Source: Cytophagaceae bacterium (GTDB lineage Bacteria > Bacteroidota > Bacteroidia > Cytophagales > Spirosomataceae). Taken from it: a stretch of 64,000 nt of DNA. Shown piece after piece: positions 1 to 10,671 of this stretch. Within the stretch, counting starts at the first letter, position 1. Each line of letters opens with the position of its first letter. A model generated the notes under the pieces. That model had not been told where the DNA came from. It made no database searches and worked only from the letters and a program-made list of their open reading frames with translations. Position numbers and translations under genes: made by a program. The stretch is from contig JAIXWQ010000011.1 in NCBI GenBank assembly GCA_027491195.1, forward strand, positions 124,001 to 188,000, given 5' to 3'.

Positions 1-172
1 ACCAAGGGCTTAGATTGAAAAAAACAGATAATTCAGCGAACCCAAAATCGAGTACATTACCATCAACCACCCAAACATATACCCCCATTAAAACAAAAAA
101 AGATGCGATGATCCCCCAGCCCATCCAAGAGCTAAAAAAGGCCAACACATCTTTCTTTAGTAGGGCAAACAT
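1..172 (-). CDS. gldF: GldF, gliding-motility ABC transporter permease (N-terminal fragment)
   Basis: The gene starts with ATG at 172 and runs off the left edge, so only about 57 residues are visible. They read MFALLKKDVLAFFSSWMGWG, then a hydrophobic segment (IIASFFVLMGVYVWVV), then NVLDFGFAELSVFFNLSPW. The short basic N-terminus, one membrane span and the 'ADLS..FF.L.PW' type stretch match the start of GldF, the ABC-2 type permease of the Gld gliding-motility complex in the inner membrane. It begins 1 nt after the stop of the DUF4199 gene, so it is probably the last visible member of that operon; gldG usually follows gldF. Identity rests on the N-terminus only. Confidence 0.8.
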   Translation of the reverse strand, partial: MFALLKKDVLAFFSSWMGWGIIASFFVLMGVYVWVVDGNVLDFGFAELSVFFNLSPW

Positions 173-173
173 C

Positions 174-722
174 TTATTCAAAAACAGGTTTCTCGCGCTT
201 AACAACAGCCGATACGATTAACCCTAACAAGAAATTAAAAATAACACCTGTAATGACTACCACTACGAACTGCATTCCAGGATTCATAAATAAGCGTGTC
301 ATCTCTTCTGCACTCTGAATCTGGCTAGCGCTCATTCCTTGGTCTTCCATCTTCTCTCTCGCTAAATCCATTTGGCGTTGAATAACAGAATTATCAATGA
401 ATTCGATGTAGATATAGTTAAATCCTCCGGCTACAAGTCCACCAATGGCACCTAAAAGTGTCGATAGTCCTAAACCTTGGCCATACGTGATATATCCTGC
501 ATTCTGCTCTCTATATTCTCTTAAACATAAATAGGTGATTGTAACGGCTAAAACTAAAGAAAAGATCCCCGAAATCCATCCGATAGATTCTTGGAAATTC
601 TCAGCCCAACCCATGACATTCACCAGTGTGGAGAAAAGAAAACTCAATAAGCCTGAAATGAAGCCATATTTTAAGGCAATAACAGAAGAAGAAACACTTG
701 ATTCGTTTGTTGAATTATCCAT
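174..722 (-). CDS. DUF4199 family membrane protein
   Basis: A 182-aa protein with about four predicted membrane spans (near residues 17-40, 47-66, 82-103 and 150-172) and a charged cytoplasmic or periplasmic stretch between spans 3 and 4 (REKMEDQGMSASQIQSAEEM). The pattern of a glycine-rich third span (LGAIGGLVAGGFNYIYIEFI) followed by a methionine- and glutamate-rich helix is typical of Bacteroidota DUF4199 proteins, whose function is unknown. It lies 2 nt downstream of the preceding membrane-protein gene and 1 nt upstream of gldF, so all three are likely cotranscribed. No enzymatic motif is visible. Confidence 0.75.
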   Translation of the reverse strand: MDNSTNESSVSSSVIALKYGFISGLLSFLFSTLVNVMGWAENFQESIGWISGIFSLVLAVTITYLCLREYREQNAGYITYGQGLGLSTLLGAIGGLVAGGFNYIYIEFIDNSVIQRQMDLAREKMEDQGMSASQIQSAEEMTRLFMNPGMQFVVVVITGVIFNFLLGLIVSAVVKREKPVFE

Positions 723-724
723 AG

Positions 725-1246
725 CTATTTTTTATAATAAAGTGAAATTAACAAATTGGGCAAAAAGCCTAACGCCATTTTTTGAGCAAAATCATCCTTA
801 GCGATACTATAAGCATTAATTGATTTAATCCCGTCATGAAGACTGTTGTAATACTCACCCCCTTCTTGACTTACAATCACCTCTTTGTACCCATTTAATT
901 CCAATAAACTCTGTTGAATATAGCCTTCTAACATCTGTAGGCCTGGTCCTGTTTGGAAAAAATAATGTAGAAATAGTGCCGAAAAGGTGGCGGTTACAAG
1001 GATCAAAATGTATTGCAACAAAAAATAAACCAGAAAATGCTTTTTCTCTCCTTGGTTACGACTGGGGAATTTAAAAATATACCACCATTGAAAGAACAGT
1101 AAAAAGACGAAGGTAGGCGCCTTTTTTCCACCAATGGGTATAATACCTATTTGCTGTAAAATGAAACCATAACCCACCAGTAAAACCACGAATAAGATGG
1201 CATAAATGACAAATCGGCTAATTTCTGAGAACCAATTATTGATCAT
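725..1246 (-). CDS. hypothetical membrane protein, possibly DUF4199-related
   Basis: A 173-aa protein with about three strongly hydrophobic segments (near residues 10-35, 45-60 and 72-96), followed by a hydrophilic part ending in a short hydrophobic C-terminus (GFLPNLLISLYYKK). The N-terminus is MINNWFSEISRFVIYAILFV. It overlaps the end of the dihydroorotase-like gene by 11 nt and is followed after 2 nt by the DUF4199 gene, so it is translated from the same operon. The layout resembles a diverged DUF4199 protein, but I cannot assign it firmly. Function unknown. Confidence 0.6.
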   Translation of the reverse strand: MINNWFSEISRFVIYAILFVVLLVGYGFILQQIGIIPIGGKKAPTFVFLLFFQWWYIFKFPSRNQGEKKHFLVYFLLQYILILVTATFSALFLHYFFQTGPGLQMLEGYIQQSLLELNGYKEVIVSQEGGEYYNSLHDGIKSINAYSIAKDDFAQKMALGFLPNLLISLYYKK

Positions 1247-2507
1247 ACACTCCGGTTATTTTGTAATCAAACTTGTGATCTAAGAAAATAGAATTCTTTG
1301 ATTTTGAAACGATCGAATTCGCATCATACACGTACGCTTCTTTCGAAATCACCATACCTTTCACTTGTTCCCCCACCTGTAACTCAGGCTGCTTGAAACC
1401 TAAGAAGGCAGCTGGATGATGAGAAATATATTGATCCGCTTTAGCTAATCCTTGTATAGAAGCTTCAGATAAGAAAGCGATGGCCAAAGTTTCCAAACCA
1501 ATCGTACCAAAGGACGCTTGATCGAATTCCAAATCTTTATTCTCCACTTCCACCGGGTGATGATCAGAAACGACTGATTGAATTACTCCCTCCTTTAAAC
1601 CTTGCCATAAATCTAATCGATCTTTTTCCGTTCTAAGCGGCGGATTTACCTTCTTTAAGGTATCAAAGTCAGAGACAGCCTCTTCTGTAAATACTAAAGA
1701 ATAGATCGCTACATCAGCAGTAACTGGTAATCCAGACGCTTGCGCTTGTTTAATCAATTCTACTGATTCAGCAGCTGATATACAAGAGAAATGTAAGGAG
1801 AATTCAGCATCCGCTAGCCCGAAAGAGTGCTTCATCACGTAGGCTAATAGATCCAAATCCCGTTTGATGTGCATCGTTTCAGCTAAAACGGGTATTCCTT
1901 TTAAACCCAATAAGGTACTTTGAAGTCCTTCATGGATTTGACCAAATAAAGATAAACCCTTTACATCTGGGCGAGAGATAACTTTCACGGGTAAGGGCTG
2001 CAAGTATTGCAAGCACTTAAGCATCAGGTCTGTATCTTGAAGAGAACCCGCTCCATGGCTAAACCAAGAGGCACCTGCTTGATGCAGATCCATCAAGTCA
2101 CTAAAGTTCTCAGCCTTATTATCTAAAGTTAAGGGAGCAGCCGGGTAGCAAGTGATTCCTGATCCTGCTAATTTAGAGGCTATATAGTGAATCGACTCTG
2201 GTTGTTGTGGAACTGGATCACCGGTAGGCAATAACAGTAAATCTAAAACCCCACCCTTTCTTGCGGCAGATTGCAAACTATTCCAATCCTCTTTATGCTC
2301 ACCACCTGGTAAAGTATGATGTACACGTAAATCCACTACGGATGGGAACCATTGTAATTGTTCTCCGATAACCACTTCATCCGCATTCTCCTCAATAGCT
2401 GAACCAATGGCAACCCACCGACCATTTTGGGATAAAAGATCCACCTTCTTCCCGAAATAAGGAGAACGACTATCTTGAATTAAAATCTGTTTGAATAAGA
2501 TCCGCAT
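1236..2507 (-). CDS. pyrC: dihydroorotase-like amidohydrolase with incomplete metal site
   Basis: A 423-aa protein aligned by eye with type I dihydroorotase, which makes dihydroorotate in pyrimidine synthesis. The scaffold is clear: LPGGEHKED after the first strand, FASGT-like 'ASFGTIGLETLAIAFL' near the end, and SDHHPV where active enzymes have TDHAPH. However the first metal motif DxHxH reads D59-L-R-V-H63-H, so one His is Arg; the substrate-binding Arg of HLREPG is Thr65; and the third metal His in the 'HVSTAESV' region is Cys (LHFSCISAAESVELI). This pattern suggests a catalytically weak or inactive paralogue, as in the pseudo-dihydroorotases that support aspartate transcarbamoylase in some bacteria. 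It follows the gcvH terminator and heads an operon with two membrane proteins and gldF. Family confident, activity doubtful. Confidence 0.8.
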   Translation of the reverse strand: MRILFKQILIQDSRSPYFGKKVDLLSQNGRWVAIGSAIEENADEVVIGEQLQWFPSVVDLRVHHTLPGGEHKEDWNSLQSAARKGGVLDLLLLPTGDPVPQQPESIHYIASKLAGSGITCYPAAPLTLDNKAENFSDLMDLHQAGASWFSHGAGSLQDTDLMLKCLQYLQPLPVKVISRPDVKGLSLFGQIHEGLQSTLLGLKGIPVLAETMHIKRDLDLLAYVMKHSFGLADAEFSLHFSCISAAESVELIKQAQASGLPVTADVAIYSLVFTEEAVSDFDTLKKVNPPLRTEKDRLDLWQGLKEGVIQSVVSDHHPVEVENKDLEFDQASFGTIGLETLAIAFLSEASIQGLAKADQYISHHPAAFLGFKQPELQVGEQVKGMVISKEAYVYDANSIVSKSKNSIFLDHKFDYKITGVYDQ

Positions 2508-2522
2508 TTGTTCTGTTATATA

Positions 2523-2547
2523 AAAAAACCCTGATTAACAGGGTTTT
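2523..2547 (-). terminator. rho-independent terminator of gcvH
   Basis: Read on the minus strand, an AAAACCCTG / CAGGGTTTTTTT hairpin with a 5-nt loop and a run of seven T sits just after the gcvH stop codon (2552) and before the ATG of the dihydroorotase-like gene (2507). It separates gcvH from the downstream operon. Confidence 0.8.
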
Positions 2548-2551
2548 AAAA

Positions 2552-2932
2552 TCAATGTCCGATAAAGGATTTGTATGTTTCCACATCCATCAATTGAGAA
2601 AGATCACCCGCATCAGCTGCTTTGATTTTCACTACCCAGCCATCTCCGTACGGATCTGAATTAATTAATTCTGGGCTATTGTTTAAGGCTGTATTAAATT
2701 CTACAATTTCACCAGCGACAGGTAAGAATAAGTCAGAAACCGTTTTAACCGCTTCAACTGTACCGAAAACACCGTCTTTTGCAATGTTTTGACCTACGGT
2801 CTCCACTTCTACAAAAACGATATCTCCTAATTCACTCTGAGCAAAATCAGTAATACCTACGATAGCTACATCGCCATCTACTTTAATCCACTCGTGTTCT
2901 TGAGTATATTTTAATTCGCTTGGAAAGTTCAT
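2552..2932 (-). CDS. gcvH: glycine cleavage system H protein
   Basis: A 126-aa lipoyl-domain protein of normal family length. It carries the aminomethyl intermediate between the P, T and L proteins of the glycine cleavage system in the cytoplasm. The lipoylation site is Lys63 in the conserved [15 protein letters not shown] motif, and the usual N-terminal '[13 protein letters not shown]' and C-terminal '[14 protein letters not shown]' are present. The gene stands alone: a terminator follows it and the stop of sprA precedes its start by about 60 nt. No other gcv gene is in the window. Confidence 0.97.
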   Translation of the reverse strand: MNFPSELKYTQEHEWIKVDGDVAIVGITDFAQSELGDIVFVEVETVGQNIAKDGVFGTVEAVKTVSDLFLPVAGEIVEFNTALNNSPELINSDPYGDGWVVKIKAADAGDLSQLMDVETYKSFIGH

Positions 2933-2951
2933 ATGATAATTTGTTTGCCCA

Positions 2952-2982
2952 CAAAGGTCACAAAAATCTCTATTTATTGCAA
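2952..2982 (-). promoter_or_regulatory. candidate gcvH promoter
   Basis: On the minus strand a TTG (2982-2980) lies 20 nt upstream of GACCTTTG (2959-2952), one mismatch from the Bacteroidota -7 box TAnnTTTG. It sits 20 nt before the gcvH ATG in the gap between sprA and gcvH. The spacing is right, but the -7 match is imperfect. Confidence 0.4.
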
Positions 2983-2993
2983 ACGATTTTCGA

Positions 2994-5900
2994 TTATTCA
3001 GATAAACTATATCGGATTTGGAAGCCCCCTGCCACAGTGGAACGATAGAATGAATTAGAAACCAATGGATTGTTCATCATTTTATCAAAATAGGCTGTCA
3101 CTGTCAATTTATTATTGACGTTATAACTCAACTGTGGACGGAATTGGAAATTAACAAAACCTTGGGTTACAATCGTCTCCGCATCTAACTTCCGTTGCAA
3201 AGTGCGGGTATCTCGAATGGTTAGATTCATATTGAAACGCAAATCATTGGGCAGGCGAACAGCTCTACCATTAATTTTGAAAGGGATTAGCATATTCGCT
3301 TTCGTAAATCCTACCGCAACGGTGAAGTCCTTATTGGCTAATTCAGCCACTTGAGAATTCGCTAAATTTAATCCAACATTACGATCCTGGTTGTATTCCA
3401 AACGAAGGGAGATCTTACTCTTAGTTACTGCATTCACTCCGATTAATGGAGAGAATCGTTCCACAAAGGAAATCGTACTCATCACATAGACCGGAATCAG
3501 GGTATTCGTTACCGGATCAAATCGAGACGACAGTGGATACAATAAACTGTTTAATGACAGGTTCATATAATCCGTCGCAAACTGCCCATATTCTAAAGAA
3601 GAAACGAAATTACCTACATTATAGGTACTCGAATACATGTGCGAAATAGTGAAGGACGCAAAATTATTTTTAATCCCTGGCACTAAGTTCAATCCATTAT
3701 AATCTACTTTCCAATTGGGTAAAGGAATATCGTAGAAGGGTGAATATTTAACGCTAGTCGCTGAAACTCCAGAATAAGCCGCAAAGAAGGCTGGGATAAG
3801 CACATCTTGTGAATTCTGGTTGTAAGTACCTATTTCAGTCGGCTTCGAACGATTTAGACGAGATAATAAAACAGATCTATTTGATCTGAATTCCTCGAAT
3901 ACGGTCTCCGGATTAGAGAAAGCCGTCATGAAGGACAAGAAGGACATGGAATAATTACCGGAGCGAATCGGGCTTTGGGAAACAAAAGGGCCACCTGGTT
4001 TATCTGGACGGAAAAATTCTTGGTAATTATCCCCGCGGTTATAATTTCCATCCACTTGAATTCGAAGATCCTTGGTCGGTTCTAACTGGGTGGAATAGGT
4101 TAGCTTTTGTGTTCGTAATTGGGTGAAAGGCGTATTTTGAACGGTACTACGTGTTAACCAACCATTCTCGGCGGCCTTGAATCGAATACCATCATCCTGA
4201 CTACCTCGAATAAAATCAAAACCTGGAGCTTGATTAATAGCGTTCATTCCCAGCATACCCGGATTAGGAAGGAAACCTGGCAAAGTTGTCGATTCATTAA
4301 TCGCATAATTAACTTGAATTCCGCGAAGGGTTAATAAGAGGCGAGTAATGGATTTGAGTGCTCCTTTTGCTGGAATCACAATTTCTTCGTCATCTCCTGG
4401 ATTTCGAGCGATATTTTTACCAAAAGAACGAGGACTATTCGCCCAGCGCAACGCTTTTACTCGGTTATATAAAGCAACAAAGTCTATTTTGCCATTAATC
4501 GCTTGTTCCCGCGTATTTTTGATGATATTCCCAAAAGGCAAACCTAAGGAATCGCGTATATCAAATGAGTTCGCATAATAATTATATCCGATGCGATGGG
4601 TATAATCCGCATTCATCCAATCGGTTAAGACTGATTTTTGCAATGGCAATCGCCAAACCATTGCGGCCTGTTGATCAAAACTTTTCGCACGACCCAAAGC
4701 CCGGAGACTTATCATCACTGAATCTCTTTTTTCTTGTGTATCTAAATCACCTATTGGTTCATCTATAATGGAATTAACCTGTGCATTGTAGTTTAAAACA
4801 ATACTCTTCGTTAAATTCCAATTCATCGCATACTGCCTATTCAAAAACCAATACTTTTCAAACTGAGGGGCTACGCCTAAGGTTGTGAATTCAGCATTGC
4901 GCATTTGCGTTTTGATAAAACTGCGATCCATGTCTAAACGAACGAGCAAAGATGAGGGCACTAAATTCAAATTAAAGTCCCTAATCAAATCGAATGAGGC
5001 CTTTTTAAAGGGTTCTAAAAAACGCGATGAACTAGTGAAAGCATATAAAACACTTCCTTTATGACTTAATTGAGCATATTCTGCAATCAAAGGACTCGTT
5101 CTTAACATCTCAGAGAAAGCATAAGAGAAGGTGAAATTCGAGAAATCCCAAGGATAGGAGGTTTTCGCGGTCGGGCTTTTCAATTTCTTCACATTAGAGA
5201 AATTAAACCCTTTCCGTTCCGTATTATCCTCCACTAAGGTCAAATACGATTGTTTCTTAGCCTCTGAAGAGAATTTCTGAATCGAATTAGTCAGGAAAAT
5301 ATCTGGATCAAATGGGTCAAATTGCGGAGAAATATTTCTTCGGTCATAGGTGATGAAGAACGGAATTTTAAAGCCCCAGTTCTTTGGCAATAACTTATCT
5401 AAATTCAAGTTAGCCGTAATGCCATATTCAACATTATTCTCCCGACTACGTTCGGATATTTTTGCCTGAACACCGCCAAAACCATAATTCTTAAAGCTCC
5501 CATTCATCTGAATCGTACCCAAATCCGCCAGCTTTAAACCTAGTTTACCAATTGCCGCCTCGCCTGAGGTTTGATCAAATCCGGACGCACGCAACTCATT
5601 CACCCAAATACAGAAGGATTTATTCGTCAAGCTCGTATTTCGCACCCCTATCATCGTAACCATTGTGGCACTTTGATCTGGACGTCCCATCACCGTAATC
5701 TTATAAACTTTACCTGTAGAACTCGTTATTAGCATCGTAAAACGATCATTCAAACTTTTTCCTTGTCGATCACGCTCCGTTTTCACCTGCTTCACTAGAT
5801 CAAATTCCATATCAAATTCATTCTCCATTGGCCAAATCTCCGTATCTAGGCTTTGCCCCTTCTGAGTTTGAGTCAAACCCGTATTTTCAATCTCGTAGTA

Positions 5901-8900
5901 ATTATCAGTTAAATCTGTACCAATTCGCAAGAATGCACTCACTTGTCCATTAATTGCATCAGGACTTTGCATTGAAACAAACATCTTCAGACGCTTGTAA
6001 TTAATGAAGTCGAACAACGTATTTTTGTAGACGGCCCTGGCATCCCCTGGACGTAAATTATCCACACAAAGACTCATCGATTGCTCATTCAAACGAGCAT
6101 TATTTATCGTTGTAATATCTTGATCACGCACAAATCCAGGTGGAACCACGTATGGAATAGCCGATTCGCCTTTATTCGCTGGACCATTTTCCTCGATATT
6201 GACACTCGAAACCCGGAATTTCGCATCGTAAGGCTCAGGCAAATCCTGCCCTCCCCGCTTATCTAATTCACCTGTAAACTTCCGATAACTATAGCCAGAC
6301 AATTGCAATTGGGCAAAACGCAATACCACTGGTTCTTGAAACTCCTTCAAAACCATCCGCATAAAACGGATCGATTTAAACGAATTGATTTCCCCAGCAG
6401 GTGTCTTATAAATACGCTTATCCTTAATGGGAATGCGGAATAAATACCAATTAACACCACCCTCTGCTATTTTATCGACTACAAATCCTGATCCAATCTG
6501 GAGCGAACTAGGTTTCAAATCAACCTCATATTCAAAATAGGCCTCATTTTCGTTGACCGTATTATCATTATTCAAATCCTCCCGGTCAGGTAACATGCTA
6601 TTCGCCTCCGTAAAACTAGCGTTAGATGGATTAGCCGTAGAAGGGCTATTATTTTCCATCCCTAAATAATTCTTGTAACGCTGAATTAATGATTCTGTCG
6701 AATTAAATTTTTGATTCAAATAATAATCAAAATCATCTGCTGCGGGGTCATTTTGGATTTTTGCCAAAGCAGCAGCATCCGTCACTCTCCCCTTAATCTG
6801 ATCTAAATAGGCCCTGAAATGAGTTACCTCAGTTACGGCATTGGCGTCATCGGATCGATTAGGTAATCCATCTAGACCAATATCTTGCTTTTCACGTCCC
6901 GCTGAATTATCAAACGCATTAATCACGAACTGACGCGATGGAGCTAATCCCCAATCAGTCGTTTCTACATTCTTACCCGTTCCGGAAGTAATTTTATCAC
7001 CGGCTGGAATACCATTCTCAAAATTTGAATAGCCATCTGGTATAAAATCTTCCGAGACATCCCCTAAATGAAACACGAGTTTACCCCCAGTCTCGTTGTT
7101 TTTATTAAATACACCATCTCGAATCTTCCCAGCTTCACCACCAATAAATGGATCCATCAACCAAAATTCAATTTGCTCCACATTCGCGTTATCAAAATCA
7201 GTATCTGAACTGATAGCTCGTGTAATAGAACCAAAATTAGACGCTGGAGTGGGCAACAAACCGTTCGCAGTTAAATTAGGGTTAAAGTTATATAAGCCCC
7301 TTTCAGACGGGAAATAAGCCACATCTAATACGCCAATAGGTAAATTGGTGATGTTATTTGCAAAGTCTTTATTGGGGAACAAACCTTTTGGAGTCACTAC
7401 CCGCTCGTAAGCATACGCGTTCACCTTTGTGGGATCGATTCCAGGAACATCTAAACCAAATCCACCTTGACCATAAATACTCGCATCGACCGTGTAGGCT
7501 GAAATCTTAGCTCGGATAAATCCTGCTGCAAGTTTATTTCCTGCTTGCACATAAGATTTAGGGGTTGCACCTGATTTCCAAAGTGTCGGCTGCGAACTTA
7601 AATTATAAATGACACGTGCCGATTCAAAATCATCGATAAACGCATTTCCTTGAACGCGGTCATTTACATTCGGAATCAGTTTGGCAAATTCTCCTTGGAA
7701 ATCAATGACAGATGTTTCTTTGGTAGAAATCAAAGGTAATTTGTCCAATAGGCGTGTTAATCCAGGTGAATTCTGAAGAATCGTGGCATCAAAACCTAAT
7801 AGCGTATTATTCACCGGTTCATTCCCCATCGCCACACGTCTGAAAAATGCCGGCGGACTCTCAGACATGTTTTGAATCGTAGCACCCAGGTGAATATTCT
7901 TACCCAGATTATAATCTAAACGTGTTCCCAATAAGGTACGTATCTGATTAGAAAATAAATCTGGCTTCTCGTAGCAAACCTTTATTTCGCGACCTGAACT
8001 AAAAACACCCTCATTAATGATTTTAACCCGCCCTGATTGCGGCTCCACAATATAGTCCGTGCCAGCTGAAAGTGATTGACCACCTGCCGTTACTGTAACT
8101 GACTTGGCCTCTACACCAAATGGCAACGTTATATCTCCACCAGAACCTGATTGGAATGAACCTTTTATGAAAAATTTATTCTTCGATGAAAGCTGAGCCG
8201 CATCAATTTGTGTGCCTGAATATAACTTATCAAACACGTATTTGTCGATTAAATTAGCTTCGGAAGCAGTGAACTTTGAGCGCAAATTAGACCCAAATGG
8301 CTCCAGAATAGGGAAAATAATTTTACCATTCTTTGAGTCCACCGTAATATCCTCGACATAATCAAAATTTCCATCGGGTTGAGGATCCCCTGCAAAATTC
8401 AACTTATCCAATCCGATCACTTTAACCAAAGGGATATCTTTGAAATTCGTACCCTCGATTAGGTTACTATTATCAATCCCAGTCGCATCATCTTTATAAA
8501 CAATTCGTAATTGGAAATTCTGTTTGGTTAAGGAGGAGGTGTTCAATGAATAAATATTCTTCATCATCAAATCCCACATTGGATGAGGCTTACCTGATGC
8601 TTGATTCAGATTATTCCGAATCGTACTAGATTTCAACATTTTGAGAATTAACACCTCGTCATCTTGGCGAGCCTGGTAATCTTCCGTTAACTCGCCTACC
8701 TTATATTTCCGACCATTTAACGTGTATTCATAGGCAACCGCTAGCACTTCGTCATTTCGCAAAGGGGCAACTAAGGAGATATATCCCAATTGAGAATTAA
8801 ACTTAAATTCGCGATCTGTCAAGCGCTTTGCCCCTTTCAATACATCAAAATCTGTCCCTCTTTTTAAATTATAGGTATTTTCTAATCGATCGGTAGCCTC

Positions 8901-10082
8901 ATTAGACTTCCGTACATTCGGGTCTGCCTGCAATTTCGCATACATCCCATTTGCCTTATTGTCCACCGGGCTGGTTGGATTAAGAGGGAGTACAATGGGA
9001 TTAGTACTGTTATAGGGATTGGATTCGCCCAAATCATACAGAGAGACTAAATTTCGAAGTGTTTCTGTACTTTGAGTCCGGTTAGTGACATATACTTCCA
9101 CCCTCGTTACTGCTATCCCACTGGTAATTACAGGAAGATTCCTTAGTGCTCTCTCGTAATTATTTCTGAAATAGGATGACAAAAAGAAGTGCCTATTCTC
9201 ATCGTATTGATCAACTCTTAATTCAAAATTCTTCCCTTGAGAACCACCTTTTAGCGTAATACAATCTTGTTTTGAACGTTGTTGGGCAGCGACGACCGTC
9301 ATATCCAAGGCACCAAAACGCAATAAAGTTTTCACGCCAAATAAATTCTGAATACCCGGAATTAATTGTGAATTCAAGGTCCAGGAGGTATTTCCTACTT
9401 CGATATTTTGGAGAATATCCTCTTCTTGAGTCTTCCAATTCAGTTTTAATTGATTTTGGAAGTTAAAACTGGCCTTCGTGTCAAAATTGACATTCAAATT
9501 TAGTTTATCACCAATCTTTCCTTGAAAGTTGATCTGCGCCTGTTCATTAAAGAATAAGTTACCTACATAGCGTAATTGAACAGGAATCGCGGGATTATCG
9601 ACGAATTGCCCCATATAACCCACATCTAAAAGAAGTGAACCATTGGGTTTAAAGGAGACCTCGGTCCCTCCGAAAATACGATCAATCGCGGGAGGCAATT
9701 CAATAGATGGGAAAAGACCTCTCGATTTTAGGTTACTACTTCCGTCTAAACTTTTTGAATAGGATTGCCAAAAACTGCGGTTAACCTGCTGATTTTGAAG
9801 GCGGTTAAACGTAGTAAAATCAGTAATCGAAGAAGTACCTGTGGCATCTTTTTGAACCACTAATTTATCATCTGATTCAAACGAATACGATGGCTTAGTT
9901 TTGTAAATGGAAAAAGGAGATTTGGAAGAGGTCCTTGCTGACTTTTTCAAAGTTAACCGAGGTCTCTTCCCCGATTTAGCAACGGTATCCACCTGCGCAT
10001 TTCCAGAAAAAGACAAAAACATCCCGAGTCCCAGAAAAACTTGGAACAAAAGCACATTTCTATGTCTTTTCTGCTTAGTCAA
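2994..10082 (-). CDS. sprA: SprA, outer-membrane translocon of the type IX secretion system
   Basis: A 2362-aa protein, the length expected of SprA/Sov, the very large beta-barrel through which type IX cargo crosses the outer membrane and which gliding needs. The N-terminus is basic (KQKRHRN), followed by a hydrophobic signal segment ending near SFSGNAQ. The rest is typical of a huge barrel: alternating aromatic strands, Asn/Thr-rich loops, motifs such as '[11 protein letters not shown]' and '[15 protein letters not shown]', and a terminal strand FQIRYSLSE. The first usable codon is TTG at 10082-10080, directly after the ruvA stop TAA and in the same frame; the next ATG (codon 21) would cut the signal peptide. 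It is the last gene of the gatA-transglycosylase-ruvA-sprA run. No frameshift is seen across 7.1 kb. Confidence 0.95.
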   Translation of the reverse strand: MTKQKRHRNVLLFQVFLGLGMFLSFSGNAQVDTVAKSGKRPRLTLKKSARTSSKSPFSIYKTKPSYSFESDDKLVVQKDATGTSSITDFTTFNRLQNQQVNRSFWQSYSKSLDGSSNLKSRGLFPSIELPPAIDRIFGGTEVSFKPNGSLLLDVGYMGQFVDNPAIPVQLRYVGNLFFNEQAQINFQGKIGDKLNLNVNFDTKASFNFQNQLKLNWKTQEEDILQNIEVGNTSWTLNSQLIPGIQNLFGVKTLLRFGALDMTVVAAQQRSKQDCITLKGGSQGKNFELRVDQYDENRHFFLSSYFRNNYERALRNLPVITSGIAVTRVEVYVTNRTQSTETLRNLVSLYDLGESNPYNSTNPIVLPLNPTSPVDNKANGMYAKLQADPNVRKSNEATDRLENTYNLKRGTDFDVLKGAKRLTDREFKFNSQLGYISLVAPLRNDEVLAVAYEYTLNGRKYKVGELTEDYQARQDDEVLILKMLKSSTIRNNLNQASGKPHPMWDLMMKNIYSLNTSSLTKQNFQLRIVYKDDATGIDNSNLIEGTNFKDIPLVKVIGLDKLNFAGDPQPDGNFDYVEDITVDSKNGKIIFPILEPFGSNLRSKFTASEANLIDKYVFDKLYSGTQIDAAQLSSKNKFFIKGSFQSGSGGDITLPFGVEAKSVTVTAGGQSLSAGTDYIVEPQSGRVKIINEGVFSSGREIKVCYEKPDLFSNQIRTLLGTRLDYNLGKNIHLGATIQNMSESPPAFFRRVAMGNEPVNNTLLGFDATILQNSPGLTRLLDKLPLISTKETSVIDFQGEFAKLIPNVNDRVQGNAFIDDFESARVIYNLSSQPTLWKSGATPKSYVQAGNKLAAGFIRAKISAYTVDASIYGQGGFGLDVPGIDPTKVNAYAYERVVTPKGLFPNKDFANNITNLPIGVLDVAYFPSERGLYNFNPNLTANGLLPTPASNFGSITRAISSDTDFDNANVEQIEFWLMDPFIGGEAGKIRDGVFNKNNETGGKLVFHLGDVSEDFIPDGYSNFENGIPAGDKITSGTGKNVETTDWGLAPSRQFVINAFDNSAGREKQDIGLDGLPNRSDDANAVTEVTHFRAYLDQIKGRVTDAAALAKIQNDPAADDFDYYLNQKFNSTESLIQRYKNYLGMENNSPSTANPSNASFTEANSMLPDREDLNNDNTVNENEAYFEYEVDLKPSSLQIGSGFVVDKIAEGGVNWYLFRIPIKDKRIYKTPAGEINSFKSIRFMRMVLKEFQEPVVLRFAQLQLSGYSYRKFTGELDKRGGQDLPEPYDAKFRVSSVNIEENGPANKGESAIPYVVPPGFVRDQDITTINNARLNEQSMSLCVDNLRPGDARAVYKNTLFDFINYKRLKMFVSMQSPDAINGQVSAFLRIGTDLTDNYYEIENTGLTQTQKGQSLDTEIWPMENEFDMEFDLVKQVKTERDRQGKSLNDRFTMLITSSTGKVYKITVMGRPDQSATMVTMIGVRNTSLTNKSFCIWVNELRASGFDQTSGEAAIGKLGLKLADLGTIQMNGSFKNYGFGGVQAKISERSRENNVEYGITANLNLDKLLPKNWGFKIPFFITYDRRNISPQFDPFDPDIFLTNSIQKFSSEAKKQSYLTLVEDNTERKGFNFSNVKKLKSPTAKTSYPWDFSNFTFSYAFSEMLRTSPLIAEYAQLSHKGSVLYAFTSSSRFLEPFKKASFDLIRDFNLNLVPSSLLVRLDMDRSFIKTQMRNAEFTTLGVAPQFEKYWFLNRQYAMNWNLTKSIVLNYNAQVNSIIDEPIGDLDTQEKRDSVMISLRALGRAKSFDQQAAMVWRLPLQKSVLTDWMNADYTHRIGYNYYANSFDIRDSLGLPFGNIIKNTREQAINGKIDFVALYNRVKALRWANSPRSFGKNIARNPGDDEEIVIPAKGALKSITRLLLTLRGIQVNYAINESTTLPGFLPNPGMLGMNAINQAPGFDFIRGSQDDGIRFKAAENGWLTRSTVQNTPFTQLRTQKLTYSTQLEPTKDLRIQVDGNYNRGDNYQEFFRPDKPGGPFVSQSPIRSGNYSMSFLSFMTAFSNPETVFEEFRSNRSVLLSRLNRSKPTEIGTYNQNSQDVLIPAFFAAYSGVSATSVKYSPFYDIPLPNWKVDYNGLNLVPGIKNNFASFTISHMYSSTYNVGNFVSSLEYGQFATDYMNLSLNSLLYPLSSRFDPVTNTLIPVYVMSTISFVERFSPLIGVNAVTKSKISLRLEYNQDRNVGLNLANSQVAELANKDFTVAVGFTKANMLIPFKINGRAVRLPNDLRFNMNLTIRDTRTLQRKLDAETIVTQGFVNFQFRPQLSYNVNNKLTVTAYFDKMMNNPLVSNSFYRSTVAGGFQIRYSLSE

Positions 10083-10670
10083 TTATCTCAAGGCTAATTT
10101 GATTAAATTTTCTACCGTTGCTTCCGGATTTGATTTCAAGATGGTATCAAGACTCTTTTCCGCCGCAGTACGTGGAATGCCTAAAGTAACAAGCGCAGCT
10201 AAGGCCTCCTGTTTATTGCCAAAATGCACGTCATGAGAAGCAATTCCAGCTTCTACAAACAAGGCATCTTTTTTGCACTTATCTTTCAATTCCAAAATAA
10301 CACGCTGTGCAGACTTGGAACCAATTCCCTTAATAGACTGAATCAAAGCAATGTTTTCGTTCATAATGGCAGAACGAATTTCATTCGAAGAGAAGGAGGA
10401 TAACATCACCAAAGCTGTACTCAGCCCAATTCCAGAAACAGAAATTAAATCAAGAAACAGGTATTTCTCATCCATAGAATGAAACCCAACCAAGGTATGA
10501 GAATCTTCTTTCACCTGTAGGTGAGTAAACAACTTGCAATTTTCTTCTCCATCGCCTAATGCAGCGTATGTTTGAAGGGAGATTTTTACTTCATAACCTA
10601 CCCCATTCACATCAATAATCACGTGAGCACGGTCTTTGTGTGCTAATTTTCCTTTTAAATAAGCGATCAT
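10083..10670 (-). CDS. ruvA: Holliday junction branch migration protein RuvA
   Basis: A 195-aa protein that binds four-way junctions and loads the RuvB motor during recombinational repair. The N-terminal OB domain (MIAYLKGKLAHKDRAHVIID, GVGYEVKIS) is followed by two helix-hairpin-helix motifs (SVSGIGLSTALVML and SIKGIGSKSAQRVI, with the ELKDK stretch after them) and a C-terminal RuvB-contacting domain (NKQEALAALVTLGIPRTAAE). Length and domain order are normal. It starts 1 nt after the transglycosylase stop and its own TAA is immediately followed by the TTG of sprA, in the same frame. ruvB is not in the window. Confidence 0.97.
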   Translation of the reverse strand: MIAYLKGKLAHKDRAHVIIDVNGVGYEVKISLQTYAALGDGEENCKLFTHLQVKEDSHTLVGFHSMDEKYLFLDLISVSGIGLSTALVMLSSFSSNEIRSAIMNENIALIQSIKGIGSKSAQRVILELKDKCKKDALFVEAGIASHDVHFGNKQEALAALVTLGIPRTAAEKSLDTILKSNPEATVENLIKLALR

Positions 10671-10671
10671 A

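Noticed and set aside
9907-10236. A 109-codon plus-strand frame across the ruvA-sprA junction
   Set aside because: It lies wholly antisense to two well-supported genes and resembles nothing recognisable.
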